Shown here one piece after another: positions 34,708-43,993 of a stretch of DNA of 64,000 nucleotides. The stretch comes from Actinomycetes bacterium (GTDB taxonomy: Bacteria > Actinomycetota > Acidimicrobiia > Acidimicrobiales > Aldehydirespiratoraceae): positions 1 through 64,000 of the forward strand of contig JAJRXC010000091.1 of assembly GCA_024276495.1 (NCBI GenBank), in the 5' to 3' direction. The position numbers and the translations under genes are program-made. How positions within the stretch are numbered: the first letter of the stretch is position 1; the number at the start of each line of letters is the position of its first letter. A model generated the notes under the pieces. The model ran no database searches. It worked only from the letters and a program-made list of their open reading frames with translations, and was not told where the DNA came from.

Positions 34708-36027
34708 ATGGGTGCCGTGTTTCGTCGCGTGATCGCCGGCATCATCCTCGGCCCGGCCCTGCTCATCGGTTCCTTCGCGTGGTGGGGCTTCCTCGCCCTG
34801 CGCACGGTCTTCGACGAGACCCGCACCCAGACCATCGCCGAGGAGTTGCTCGACAACGAGGCGGTCGTCGACCAGATCGGGAACAACATCGGCACGGCGC
34901 TCGAAGCGGCGATGCCGGACTCTGTCCAGCTCGACGACGAACAGGTCGCGGCCGGCGTGGAGATCATCCTCACCGACCCGGTCGTGCGCGATCTGATCAT
35001 CGCGTCGCTCGGCACCACGCATCGGGCCTTTCTCGGACTCGACGACGCGCCGGCGACGATCGATCTCGGCCCCGCGTTGGAGTCGTCGAAGGAACGAATC
35101 GGCATCTTCGCCCCCACCGTCGCGGAGCAGATACCCGACTCGTTCGAGGTCGACCTGCCGACCGAGCGGATACCCGACGCGTCGCCGGTGAAAGGGTTTC
35201 TCGAACGCTCGGTGCCGCTGCTGGCCGGGATCGCCGTCACCCTGGCGCTGCTGGCCTTCCTGACCACCAGCGACCGGTCGCAGGTTCTCGGCAAGGCCGC
35301 CCGTTGGGCGATCGGCACCACGGCCTTCTACCTGATCGTCGGCCTCGGTCTTCCGTGTCTGATCCGCCGGTTCGCCCCTGACCAGGCCGAGGTCCTCGCG
35401 GCGTTGTTGGCCGCGGTCCTTCGCGCCGCGCTGATCCCTTCGATCGTGCTCGCCGTCGTGGGCATCGTGTTGCTCGCGTCGTCGATGTTCTGGCCCGATC
35501 CCGGCCGACGCAAGGATCGGGCGCGGGCGAGCCGTGCGTCGGCCCGACAACCGCCGCCGGCCGCCGCGCCCCCCACTCCGGCGCCCACCATCGCCCGGCC
35601 GACGCCCGTCGCTTCTTCACCGTCACCGTCACCGTCGCCGGCCTCGTCACGACCGGCGGCACCGACGACGGCGATGCCGGCCGCGCCCGTCGCCCCGCGG
35701 CCCACCCCCGCTCCTGCCCCGGTCGTCCCGCCCACCCCCTCACCGCTGCCGACTCCGCCGCCGGCTCCGTCGATTCCCGTGCCACCCCGCCCCACGCTGC
35801 CCACCCGAGCCCGACCGCCCGACTCGGTCGGGTTGCCCGCGTGGACGGGCGAGCCGGTCACCGAGGATGGCGGTGTCGCCGGGCCGGAGCCGAAGAAGTG
35901 GCGTGCGCCGACCTGGGTCGAAGGTCACGGTTGGGTGATGGATCCCGACGATCCCCGTGACCCGCCGAGCAACGCCCGTTTCGTCGACGGCGTCGGTTGG
36001 GTCGTGCCCGGCCCGCCGCCGTCGTGA
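34708..36027 (+). CDS. Membrane protein with long Pro-rich tail
   Basis: A 439-residue protein. A first membrane helix covers residues 8-30; an extracytoplasmic domain follows to about 170, then three helices (LLAGIAVTLALLAFL, TTAFYLIVGLGLPCLI, IPSIVLAVVGIVLLAS). Residues about 275-385 are dominated by Pro, Ala, Ser and Thr, probably a disordered cytoplasmic or wall-spanning tract. The C-terminus has two similar short elements, WVEGHGWVMDPDD and FVDGVGWVVPGPP, that look like a duplicated W-rich motif. I do not recognise a family. It follows the hydrolase lipoprotein with a 60-base gap and may be co-transcribed. Confidence 0.7.
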   Translation: MGAVFRRVIAGIILGPALLIGSFAWWGFLALRTVFDETRTQTIAEELLDNEAVVDQIGNNIGTALEAAMPDSVQLDDEQVAAGVEIILTDPVVRDLIIASLGTTHRAFLGLDDAPATIDLGPALESSKERIGIFAPTVAEQIPDSFEVDLPTERIPDASPVKGFLERSVPLLAGIAVTLALLAFLTTSDRSQVLGKAARWAIGTTAFYLIVGLGLPCLIRRFAPDQAEVLAALLAAVLRAALIPSIVLAVVGIVLLASSMFWPDPGRRKDRARASRASARQPPPAAAPPTPAPTIARPTPVASSPSPSPSPASSRPAAPTTAMPAAPVAPRPTPAPAPVVPPTPSPLPTPPPAPSIPVPPRPTLPTRARPPDSVGLPAWTGEPVTEDGGVAGPEPKKWRAPTWVEGHGWVMDPDDPRDPPSNARFVDGVGWVVPGPPPS

Positions 36028-36045
36028 CCGTGGGCCCCGAAACGA

Positions 36046-37578
36046 TCAGTTGATGGCCCGCTCGTGGTCCTCCCAGTAGGGGGCCCGCAACTTGAACTTC
36101 TGGAGCTTGCCGGTGGCCGTGCGGGCGAGCTCGTCGCGGAACTCGACGGTCGTCGGGCACTTGTAGTGGGCGATCCTGTCGCGGCAGTGATCGATGATCT
36201 CCTGCTCGGTCGCCTCGGTGCCGGGGGCCAGCACGACGAGGGCTTTCACCGTCTCGCCCCATCTCTCGTGGGGCACACCGATGACCGCGACCTCTGCGAT
36301 CGCCGGATGGGAGAACAGGCAGTCCTCGACCTCGATCGATGAGACGTTCTCGCCACCGGAGATGATCACGTCCTTCTTGCGATCCTGCAGGTTCACATAG
36401 TTGTCGTCGTCGATGAAGCCACCGTCGCCGGTGTGGAACCAGTCGCCGGCGAGCGCGTCGGCCGTGGCCTCGGGATTGTCCCAATAGCTCTTGAGGACGA
36501 CGTTTCCCCGGGCGAGCACCTCACCGGACTCGTCGGTCGCCATCGTGACACCGAGCGCCGCGTTGCCCTGGCGGGACAGTCGCACCGCCCGCTCGGCCGG
36601 GGTGAGGTCATCCCATTCGGCCCGCGTGCGGTTGATGGTCAACAGCGGCGCGGTCTCGGTGAGGCCGTAGATCTGGATGAACTCCCAGCCCAGCTCGGTC
36701 TCGACCCGCTCGATCGTTCGAGTCGGTGGTGGTGCACCGGCCACGATGATGCGGACCCGATCGCGGCCGGGGATGTCGCCGTCCCATTCGGCCGCGGCGT
36801 CGAGCACCGCGGCGACGACCGCCGGGGCCCCACACATGATGGTGACGCCGTACTCGTCGACGCGGCGGAGCACCTCGGCACCGTCGACCTTGCGCAGGAC
36901 GATCTGTTGGGCACCCATGCCCGTCATCGCGTAGGGCATGCCCCACCCGTTGCAGTGGAACATGGGGAGGGTGTGGAGGTAGACGTCGCGGTCGTTGACC
37001 CCGGTGTGCCATCCGAACGTCGCCGCGTTGATCCACAGGTTGCGGTGCGTCATCTCGACGCCCTTGGGTCGGGCGGTCGTGCCGCTCGTGTAGTTGATGG
37101 TGGCGGTGGCGCCCTCCGAGGGTTCCCACGGCATCGGCTCGACCCCGAGTCGGTAGAGCGAGTCGCTCTCCTCCCCGGCGATGAAACGATGGGCGACCTC
37201 GATGTCGCCGAGCGCGCCCTCGAGCTCGGGATCGATGATCAACACCTCGGCACCGCTGTGCTGCACGATGTAGTCGACCTCGTCGCGGCTGAGACGAAAG
37301 TTGATCGGGACGGCGACGCGGCCGAACGCGCTCGTCCCGAACAGGTGCACGAGAAGCCGGGCGGCGTTCTGCGACACGATCGCGACCCGGGCGCCCAAGG
37401 GAAGGCCGAGCTCGTCGAGCCCGGCGGCGAGGCCGGTGGCGAGCTCCTCGAACCGACGATACGTGATGTCGCCGAGCGAGGCGGCCGGTTGATCGGGCTC
37501 GTCGACGATGCCGACCCGGTCGCCGTAGACGAGCGACGCCCGGCGCATGTGGTCGGCGATGGTCAGCGGTACTTCCAT
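36046..37578 (-). CDS. AMP-dependent acyl-CoA synthetase/ligase
   Basis: A 510-residue ANL-superfamily enzyme that activates a carboxylic acid to acyl-AMP and then to acyl-CoA. Core motifs are present in order: TINYTSGTTARPKGVEMTH (A3, ATP), HCNGWGMPY, IQIYGLTETAPLL (A5), DWFHTGDGGFID (A7), DRKKDVIISGGENVSS (A8) and TGKLQKFKL with the catalytic Lys (A10). The layout fits medium- or long-chain fatty acyl-CoA ligases; chain length is not predictable. GGAGGGAG precedes ATG 37578 by 6 bases, one of the few strong ribosome sites here. It converges with the Pro-rich membrane protein gene. Confidence 0.92.
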   Translation of the reverse strand: MEVPLTIADHMRRASLVYGDRVGIVDEPDQPAASLGDITYRRFEELATGLAAGLDELGLPLGARVAIVSQNAARLLVHLFGTSAFGRVAVPINFRLSRDEVDYIVQHSGAEVLIIDPELEGALGDIEVAHRFIAGEESDSLYRLGVEPMPWEPSEGATATINYTSGTTARPKGVEMTHRNLWINAATFGWHTGVNDRDVYLHTLPMFHCNGWGMPYAMTGMGAQQIVLRKVDGAEVLRRVDEYGVTIMCGAPAVVAAVLDAAAEWDGDIPGRDRVRIIVAGAPPPTRTIERVETELGWEFIQIYGLTETAPLLTINRTRAEWDDLTPAERAVRLSRQGNAALGVTMATDESGEVLARGNVVLKSYWDNPEATADALAGDWFHTGDGGFIDDDNYVNLQDRKKDVIISGGENVSSIEVEDCLFSHPAIAEVAVIGVPHERWGETVKALVVLAPGTEATEQEIIDHCRDRIAHYKCPTTVEFRDELARTATGKLQKFKLRAPYWEDHERAIN

Positions 37579-37626
37579 TGGTCTCCCTCCGGGTGGGCCG
37601 AACCTAGCGCGAGGGCCGTGGGTTCG

Positions 37627-38220
37627 TCAGGGTCGCCCGACGGGGCCGCGGTCGAAGTGGGGCAACATCCATTGCACACCGGGTCCGATGAACACCAGCC
37701 ACCAGATCGTTCCCCAACCGACGGTCCCACCGAGGACCACGCCGGCGGTGAACGCGGCGGCCTCGATGGCGAACCGTGAGGTCCGGATGCTGGCCCCTCG
37801 GTCGTGGAGGCCGGTCATGAGGCCGTCGCGGGGGCCGGGTCCCAGGTGAACACCGAGATAGAGGCCGGATCCGAGCGCGACCAGGATCGGCCCGGCGATG
37901 GTGAGCACGGCGCGCGCCGCCGCGCCGTCGGGTCGATCGACCAGCCAGATCACGATGTCGGTCGCCGGTCCGATCAGGGCGATGTTGAGCAGCGTGCCCA
38001 CTCCGATCCGCACCCGCATCGCGAGGGTGGCGATCAGCACGGCCACGCCGGTCGCGACGGTGGCGGTGCCGATGGTCAACGGGCTGTGGTTCGACAGCCC
38101 CTCGTGCAGGACCGTCCACGGGCCCTGTCCGTTCGACCCCTGGACCACCAGGCCGAGACCGGCTCCGAAGATGATCAGCCCGATGATCAGCTGCGGAAGG
38201 CGGCGAAGCGTCGGGTTCAC
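37627..38220 (-). CDS. YczE family integral membrane protein
   Basis: A 197-residue protein with about five membrane helices, starting RLPQLIIGLIIFGAGLGLVV, followed by NGQGPWTVLHEGLSNHSPL. The GPWTVLHEG motif is characteristic of YczE-like proteins, and the C-terminus has GPGPRDGLMTGLHDRGASIR, also typical. It is the more canonical of two paralogues in the window (the other is at 19914-20717, with GLSPYDVL). The GTG start is at 38220. Its role is unknown. It lies 48 bases after the acyl-CoA ligase start, on the same strand, so it precedes that gene in transcription. Confidence 0.8.
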   Translation of the reverse strand: MNPTLRRLPQLIIGLIIFGAGLGLVVQGSNGQGPWTVLHEGLSNHSPLTIGTATVATGVAVLIATLAMRVRIGVGTLLNIALIGPATDIVIWLVDRPDGAAARAVLTIAGPILVALGSGLYLGVHLGPGPRDGLMTGLHDRGASIRTSRFAIEAAAFTAGVVLGGTVGWGTIWWLVFIGPGVQWMLPHFDRGPVGRP

Positions 38221-38388
38221 CGGGCGCGCCGCTGCGGGGGTCGGGCCGCCGGGATCGACACCGGGATCAGCCGATCGGGGCGGGGGATTCGAGCCCGGGG
38301 TCGGCGATCGCGGCGCTCGACGTGGTCTCCGGCCAGGTGGCGATGGGGCAGAAGACGGAGATGACCGCGGGCATGGCCGCCATGCTGA

Positions 38389-38394
38389 CAGACT
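38389..38394 (+). promoter_or_regulatory. CAGACT -10-like element of the S4-domain gene
   Basis: TGA-CAGACT is followed by 5 bases and ATG 38400. It lies in the 179-base divergent gap to the YczE gene, which otherwise shows no clear signal. Confidence 0.35.
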
Positions 38395-38399
38395 CGGGC

Positions 38400-38768
38400 A
38401 TGGCTGAACGAGTCGACAAATGGCTGTGGGCGGTGCGGGTCTACAAGACCCGGACCCGGGCCGGCGACGCCTGCGCGACGGGTCGTGTGCTCGTGAACGG
38501 TGTCGTCGCGAAGCCGGCGACGAAGGTCGACGTCGGCGATGTCGTCACCGCACACCGGCGCGACCGCACCGTCGTCTACGTCGTCGTCGAGACGATCGGC
38601 AAGCGGGTCTCGGCCCGACGCGCCGCGGAATGTGTCGAGGACCGCTCGCCACCCCCCGTGGCCCGCGCCAGGCCGGACGCGGCGGTGTTCGCCCGCCGCG
38701 ATCAGGGAACCGGTCGTCCGACGAAACGCGACCGTCGGGAGATCGATCGCCTCCGGGGCCGCGATTAG
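38400..38768 (+). CDS. S4-domain RNA-binding protein (Hsp15-like)
   Basis: A 122-residue basic protein. It begins ERVDKWLWAVRVYKTRTRAG, the S4-domain signature, and continues CATGRVLVNGVVAKPATKVD with the RNA-contacting loop, then VGDVVTAHRRDRTVVY. The C-terminal tail is rich in Arg. This order matches Hsp15/HslR proteins, which bind stalled 50S subunits carrying nascent chains. The ATG at 38400 is preferred over an upstream frame start because the S4 motif begins at residue 3 and a CAGACT hexamer is 5 nt ahead. Its last 4 bases overlap the end of the convergent DUF3179 gene. Confidence 0.85.
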   Translation: MAERVDKWLWAVRVYKTRTRAGDACATGRVLVNGVVAKPATKVDVGDVVTAHRRDRTVVYVVVETIGKRVSARRAAECVEDRSPPPVARARPDAAVFARRDQGTGRPTKRDRREIDRLRGRD

Positions 38769-40189
38769 CTTCCGGCCCCCCAGAGGCTCGTTCGCGGGTT
38801 GAACTGGCTCCAGGCGAACCAGAAGGCCTGATGGGCGGCGACGGGTTCCCCGGTCGCGGTCGCCACCGCGGTGACCCCGCCTCCGTCGGTCCCGATGGTG
38901 ACGCCGTCGAGCTCGACGGCCTCGCCTCGGGCCAGCGCGTCCTCGACCGCCGCGGTGACGAAGGCGACGGTCGTCCCGTCGTCCAGCTTCACGCCGATGA
39001 CCGGCTCCTGGACGCCCAAACGGGGATCGACGTCACCGATCGGGAAGATCGGCCCGTCGTCGTCACGGCCGCCCAGGGGATCGGCGGCGTAGGTCCGGCC
39101 GATCCCTCCGTCTTCGGCGACGATCCCGGTGTCGGGGTGGGACTCCTTCCAGTCGCCCCACGTCGAGACCTGCACCGTGAGCTGTTCGAGGGCGACCCCG
39201 GCCTCGCGCAGTGGCCCCGTGACGGCGACGCCGGTGAAGGTGTCGAACACGGACCGGGTGTGGAGCTCGAACATCACCTTGTTCGAACGGTTGAGCAAAC
39301 CGGACGTCCGGAGCTCGAACGTGTCGTTGCCGTCGAGATCCACCCCGTCGGCGACCTGGTCGGTGAAGTAGGCCTGCGCGGATCCGCACAACGTGCAGTA
39401 CGGCATGCCGATGCGGCGGCCCGAGATCGTCGTGTTGACCATCTCGTGGACCTCCATGATGTTCTTCGGGAAGGCCACGGCTTCGTCGCCGACGACCACA
39501 CCGAACACCACGGCGTCGTCCGGGTACCAATCGCCGCCGGCTGCGTCGGTGAGCGCGGGATCGTTGAGCGCGGGAATGCAGCCGCGGGGGCACGGTGCGC
39601 GGGTCTGGTCGACGGGCCGGTCATCGATGAGCACCCCGCCCCACGAGACCCAGCGCCAGTCGATCGTGGCCGCGGGGTCGGCGAAGAAGGGGGCCCATCC
39701 CGGTTCGACCAACTCGAAGAGTTGTCCCTTCCAGCGCGCGTAGCCCGGGGGAGCGGGCGTGTCCCAGGCGATCAACCGGTTGGTGGCATCGTTCCAGCGT
39801 GCCACCGGTTCGCTGTCGATCGATCGGCCGGTGAGGGTCTGCCACCCGTTGAACACGGCGTTGTTCAGCTCGCTGCCGGGTTGGGTGAACCGGAGCAGGT
39901 CGCTGAACAACCAGGCGAGCCGGGCATCGCCGCTGCGTGCGACCCGGCCGATCGCGCCCAGGTCGACGACCCCCTGCAACGAGTCGAAGACGAGGTCGAG
40001 GTCGTCTTCGACCCCCGGGCCGAGCGGGCCGGTGGGAACGTCGGGTGGCGGGCCGTAGTCGATCACCTGGACCGGGTCCCGGACGGCGCCCGTCGTCGAT
40101 GGAGGCGCCGAGCCGGGCTCGGAACCCGCGCAGCTCGCAGCGAACAGGGCGCCGGCGACGACGACGATCGGGAACAGACGAAGACGCAT
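38765..40189 (-). CDS. DUF3179 domain lipoprotein
   Basis: A 474-residue exported lipoprotein: signal helix and lipobox FAASC near residue 20. The C-terminal two thirds match DUF3179: GCIPALNDPALTDAAGGDWY, GVVVGDEAVAFPKNIMEVHE, MPYCTLCGSAQAYF, then TSGLLNRSNKVMFELHTRS. The YC-LC pair could bind a metal or form a redox-active disulphide; no function is proven for the family. It follows the MMPL transporter gene by 27 bases on the same strand, so it may work with that transporter outside the membrane. It converges with the S4 gene. Confidence 0.85.
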   Translation of the reverse strand: MRLRLFPIVVVAGALFAASCAGSEPGSAPPSTTGAVRDPVQVIDYGPPPDVPTGPLGPGVEDDLDLVFDSLQGVVDLGAIGRVARSGDARLAWLFSDLLRFTQPGSELNNAVFNGWQTLTGRSIDSEPVARWNDATNRLIAWDTPAPPGYARWKGQLFELVEPGWAPFFADPAATIDWRWVSWGGVLIDDRPVDQTRAPCPRGCIPALNDPALTDAAGGDWYPDDAVVFGVVVGDEAVAFPKNIMEVHEMVNTTISGRRIGMPYCTLCGSAQAYFTDQVADGVDLDGNDTFELRTSGLLNRSNKVMFELHTRSVFDTFTGVAVTGPLREAGVALEQLTVQVSTWGDWKESHPDTGIVAEDGGIGRTYAADPLGGRDDDGPIFPIGDVDPRLGVQEPVIGVKLDDGTTVAFVTAAVEDALARGEAVELDGVTIGTDGGGVTAVATATGEPVAAHQAFWFAWSQFNPRTSLWGAGS

Positions 40190-40216
40190 CGAGTAGGAAA
40201 CGCCGGGGACGGCCGC

Positions 40217-42496
40217 TCAGTTCCCCGACGCGGCCGGACCTTCCAGTTCGATGCGGGGAAGAAGCCGATCGAGCCAGCCGGGAATCCACCAGTTGCGAGA
40301 ACCCAAAAGCTCCATCGTGGCCGGCACCAGGAGCATTCGAACCAGCGTCGCGTCGAGAATGATCGCGGACGCGAGGCCGGTGCCCATCAGCTGGATGATC
40401 CGGTTGTCCTCGAGCAGGAAGCTGCCGAACACCACCGCCATGATCGCGGCCGCCGCGGTGATGACCCGGGCCGTGCCGGCCAGACCGTCGGCCACCGACT
40501 CGACGGGATCCCCCGTGCGGTCGTACTCCTCACGGATCCGTGAGATCAAGAAGACCTCGTAGTCCATCGACAGTCCGAACACGACCGCGAACATCATCAT
40601 CGGGATGAATGGTTCGATCGGGGCGGGTTGGATGCCGGTCAGGTCGCTGAGCCAACCCCACTGGAACACGGCGACGACGACGCCGTAGGCCGCGCTGATC
40701 GACAGGAGGTTCATGACGACCGCCTTGAGCGGCACGAGCAGCGAGCGGAACACCGCCATCAACAACAGGAACGAGATCGTCAACACCGCGGCGAAGAAGA
40801 GGAGGGTTCGTCCGGCGAGATAGTCGCTGAAGTCGATTCCGGCCGCGGTCCCGCCGGTCAGCGCCACGTCGAGGGTCGAGCCGGCGACGGCCGCGGGAAT
40901 CACCTCGGTCCGCAGGGTCTCGACGAGGGTCTCGGTGGCGAGGTCCTGTGGCGCGGTCGTGGGGATCGCCTGGATGATGAAGGCCTCGGACGTGTTCGGG
41001 TCGGCCGGGTTGCTGGGGAGCGGACCGAGCACGGCCGCGATCCCCGGGTCGGCTTTGAGCGCGGCGATCAGCCGGGGAACGACCGCGGTGTCGGCGCCGT
41101 CGTTGACGACCGCGGTGACGAGAAACGGCCCGTTGAAGCCGGGGCCGAACCCTTCGGCGACGAGATCGTACGCCCGGCGGGTGGTCGTGTCCTGCGCGAA
41201 GTTCCCCTCGTCGGAGAATCCGAGCCGCAGGCCGAGAATCGGCGCGGTCAGGCCGAGTAGAACGGCGGTGCCCGCGAGGGCGACCGTCCATGGGCGACTC
41301 TGCACGAGCCGGCTCCATCGATAGGCGACCGTCTCCGTGAGCGGCTTCACCGTGCGGGCGGGGAGGGCCTTCTTGAGCGGAGCGACGAAGAACCCGGCGA
41401 TCAGGACCGCCGCGGCGATCGGCAAGGCGACGGCCAGGGCCGTGACGCCCAGCCCGATGCCGAGAAGCCCGGCACCGACCAGTCCCGACGCGATGACACC
41501 GCGCACTCGGGTGAGCTCGACCCGCCCGGCCGCGAATCCGAGCAACGCCGGGAGCAACGTCAGCGACGAGAACAGGGTCACCAACACGGTCGAGGCGGCC
41601 GACACGCCGATGCCGGTGACGAACGGCAGGCCGATCGCGATCAGGCCGAGCAGCGACAAGACGACGGTGAGTCCGGCGAACAGGACGGCTCGGCCGGCCG
41701 TGGCCATGGCCTTCGCGATCGCCTCGGTCGACGTGGCCCCTTCGTGGAGCCCGTCGCGGTAGCGGGTGATGATGAACAGGGCGTAGTCGATGCCGACGCC
41801 CAGTCCGATCATGACCGCGAAGGTGGTCGCGAACTGGGGACCGTGGGAGATGTTCGAGACCAGCGTCGTCAACGCGAGTCCGCCACCGACTCCGAGCAGG
41901 GCGGCGCCGATCGACAAGCCCATCGCCAGGACGCTTCCGGTCGCGAGGATGAGGATGAACACCGCGAACGACACACCGATGAGCTCGGACGACGGTGGTT
42001 CGAAGCCGGCGAGCTCCTCACCGCCGATCTCGACGGTGAGCCCGTCGAGATCAGGGATGAGATCGGCGATCTCGTCGCCGATCTGCCCGGATTCCTCCTC
42101 GCTGACCTTTCGGTCGAGGGCGACTTCGGCGAAGGCGACCGTGCCGTCGTCGGCGATGGCGCCGCCGCGACCCTCGTAGGGAGAGACGATCGTGACGAAC
42201 TCGATCTCGTCGGCCGCGTCGAACATCTCGCTCATCGCCGCGATCACCTCGGGATCGTCGACCCCTTGTTCAGCCGTGAAGACGATCTGTCCGCTGAGTC
42301 CGTTGCCGACACCGTCGAAGTACTCGTCGAGCACCTCGAAACCCCGCTCCGTCTCCGATCCGGGGATGCTCTGTTCCGCGTCGAACCCGTCGCCGACGAT
42401 CACGACCGACGCGATGAGTGCCGCCAGACCGATCGCCCACAGGCCGACCGCCCGCCATCGATTCTCGTGACACCAGACCCCGATGCGTGCGACCAT
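40217..42496 (-). CDS. MMPL family (RND-type) transporter
   Basis: A 759-residue protein with the duplicated MMPL layout: one helix, a large extracytoplasmic loop, then five or six helices, repeated. The conserved transmembrane motif GLGVGIDYALFIITRYRDG occurs in the first half and FGLSMDYEVFLISRIREEY in the second; the Asp-Tyr pairs are the proton-relay sites in MmpL3-like pumps. It probably exports lipids or hydrophobic metabolites using the proton gradient. ATG 42496 is chosen over TTG 42544 because it sits 6 nt after CAGACT. The DUF3179 lipoprotein gene follows at 27 bases. Confidence 0.9.
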   Translation of the reverse strand: MVARIGVWCHENRWRAVGLWAIGLAALIASVVIVGDGFDAEQSIPGSETERGFEVLDEYFDGVGNGLSGQIVFTAEQGVDDPEVIAAMSEMFDAADEIEFVTIVSPYEGRGGAIADDGTVAFAEVALDRKVSEEESGQIGDEIADLIPDLDGLTVEIGGEELAGFEPPSSELIGVSFAVFILILATGSVLAMGLSIGAALLGVGGGLALTTLVSNISHGPQFATTFAVMIGLGVGIDYALFIITRYRDGLHEGATSTEAIAKAMATAGRAVLFAGLTVVLSLLGLIAIGLPFVTGIGVSAASTVLVTLFSSLTLLPALLGFAAGRVELTRVRGVIASGLVGAGLLGIGLGVTALAVALPIAAAVLIAGFFVAPLKKALPARTVKPLTETVAYRWSRLVQSRPWTVALAGTAVLLGLTAPILGLRLGFSDEGNFAQDTTTRRAYDLVAEGFGPGFNGPFLVTAVVNDGADTAVVPRLIAALKADPGIAAVLGPLPSNPADPNTSEAFIIQAIPTTAPQDLATETLVETLRTEVIPAAVAGSTLDVALTGGTAAGIDFSDYLAGRTLLFFAAVLTISFLLLMAVFRSLLVPLKAVVMNLLSISAAYGVVVAVFQWGWLSDLTGIQPAPIEPFIPMMMFAVVFGLSMDYEVFLISRIREEYDRTGDPVESVADGLAGTARVITAAAAIMAVVFGSFLLEDNRIIQLMGTGLASAIILDATLVRMLLVPATMELLGSRNWWIPGWLDRLLPRIELEGPAASGN

Positions 42497-42502
42497 CGGA
42501 TC

Positions 42503-42508
42503 AGTCTG
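42503..42508 (-). promoter_or_regulatory. CAGACT -10-like element of the MMPL transporter gene
   Basis: CAGACT on the minus strand, 6 bases before ATG 42496, in the 75-base gap after the nucleotidase gene. It suggests the transporter/DUF3179 pair has its own promoter. Confidence 0.35.
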
Positions 42509-42571
42509 GAGCCGTCGGGGCGCGCCACGCGGGTCGTGTGACAACGAACACGAAGGTGGACATGGCCGGGT

Positions 42572-43993
42572 TCAGCCGATCGCGGTGTCGTGGGGGAGCG
42601 ATCCTCGGGCTGCGCGCAGGTAGCCGTAGGGGGTCTCGGCCTGGAAGTTGCTGACCCGGCTGGTGTAGACGTCGGCGTACTTCTCGACCTGGCGGGCGAA
42701 GAGGCTCTTGTCGGCGCCGGCCCGCATCAGGGGACCCCAGGTGGGGCTGCCCTGCTCGGTCGCGGCCCGGGCCAGCGGCGCGATCTCCTTGTCGATCTCG
42801 GCCACCGCCGCCGCGGCCGCCTCGACCGCGGCATCGAGGTCGGCGTGGGGTTCCCCGGCGACCACCTTGTGTCGCCGTTCGAGTCGCAGCCGGGAGTGCA
42901 CCCGTTCGCGCGCGATCTTCTCGTCCATCTTGAGACGGAGCGTCTCGCTCGTCGCCGCGAACTCCGCCGCGGCCTCGACCTCGGCCTCGATCTCGCGGGC
43001 GATCAGCGCCGTCCGCCACCGCAGGACGTCTTTCGTGACGTGGACGTCGCCGAAGAGGTGGTCGCCGACATAGAGGAACTGCGATGGCTCGTGACCGAGA
43101 CTCTGTTCGACCATCCGGGCGTTGCCTCCGTGGTACACCTCGTGGGGGACCAGCGGTCCGAGGTGCGGTTCGAGCAGCCCTCGTTTCTCGTCGACGACCC
43201 GGTAGATCGGGCCGGCCTCGGAGAAGAACCGGGGTTTGGCCGCGGCCACGATGACGACGTCGAAGAGGTCTCGCCAGGTCTCACCCGTCGGCATGAACCG
43301 GTCGAACGACCAGCTCATCATGAACTGCGTGTAGCTCCATTCGGAGTTCGTGATCAACAGGAGCTGCTTCCCGGCGAGGCGTTGGTCCTGAAGGGTGGGG
43401 ACGAGACCGGGATCCGAGTCGACGAACCGCTCGGGTTCCGCGACGATGTCGGCCTTCAACGAGCCGTCGGAGTGAACGGTGCCGAGGGCCTCGTCGATGG
43501 CACGGTACAGATGTGCGTACGACGAGATCCCCGGCAGGGGGGATTCGTCGTGGAGCTCGACGAGCTGACACCACAACGATGCCCGGCTCAGCTCGAAGAG
43601 GGTGTTCATGAACTCGAAGCGGTCCTCGGCGAGGTCCACCACGATGCAGTAGTACGTGTCGCGCAGGTCACGAAACGACAGGTGGTTCGACCCGTGCTGG
43701 GCCCGGACGGTGTAGCCGAACCGGGTGGCCTTGACCAGGTTTCCGAGATCGAGATCGAAGGTCAGGCCCAGGGTGTAGGCCTCGGGGTCGAACTCGAGGT
43801 CGTCGACCGGCCATCCGTTCTCGGCCAGGAAGCTGCGGGCGTGTTCGAACGCGGCCCGTTCCCACTCGTCGACGAAATAGTGGATGAGGGTGTAGTCCAT
43901 GTCGTAGCCGATGGCCCGGACACCGCGGAGGTTGAGCGTGCGGTTGCAGAAAAGGCCTCGGGTCGCGGGCAGGGTCGGCGTCGGGTCGGTCAC
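42572..43993 (-). CDS. HAD-IG family 5'-nucleotidase
   Basis: A 473-residue cytosolic enzyme of the purine 5'-nucleotidase type (HAD fold). Motif I is GYDMDYTLIHY with the nucleophile Asp and the acid/base Asp; motif II is LLLITNSEWSYTQFMM; the later GDHLFGDVHVTKD carries the metal-binding Asp pair. Such enzymes dephosphorylate IMP/GMP-type nucleotides. A helical, coiled-coil-like insertion follows (residues about 330-440). The GTG start at 43993 overlaps the stop of the 150-residue upstream gene by 4 bases, so translation is coupled. It lies in the minus-strand run headed by dinB. Confidence 0.88.
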   Translation of the reverse strand: MTDPTPTLPATRGLFCNRTLNLRGVRAIGYDMDYTLIHYFVDEWERAAFEHARSFLAENGWPVDDLEFDPEAYTLGLTFDLDLGNLVKATRFGYTVRAQHGSNHLSFRDLRDTYYCIVVDLAEDRFEFMNTLFELSRASLWCQLVELHDESPLPGISSYAHLYRAIDEALGTVHSDGSLKADIVAEPERFVDSDPGLVPTLQDQRLAGKQLLLITNSEWSYTQFMMSWSFDRFMPTGETWRDLFDVVIVAAAKPRFFSEAGPIYRVVDEKRGLLEPHLGPLVPHEVYHGGNARMVEQSLGHEPSQFLYVGDHLFGDVHVTKDVLRWRTALIAREIEAEVEAAAEFAATSETLRLKMDEKIARERVHSRLRLERRHKVVAGEPHADLDAAVEAAAAAVAEIDKEIAPLARAATEQGSPTWGPLMRAGADKSLFARQVEKYADVYTSRVSNFQAETPYGYLRAARGSLPHDTAIG

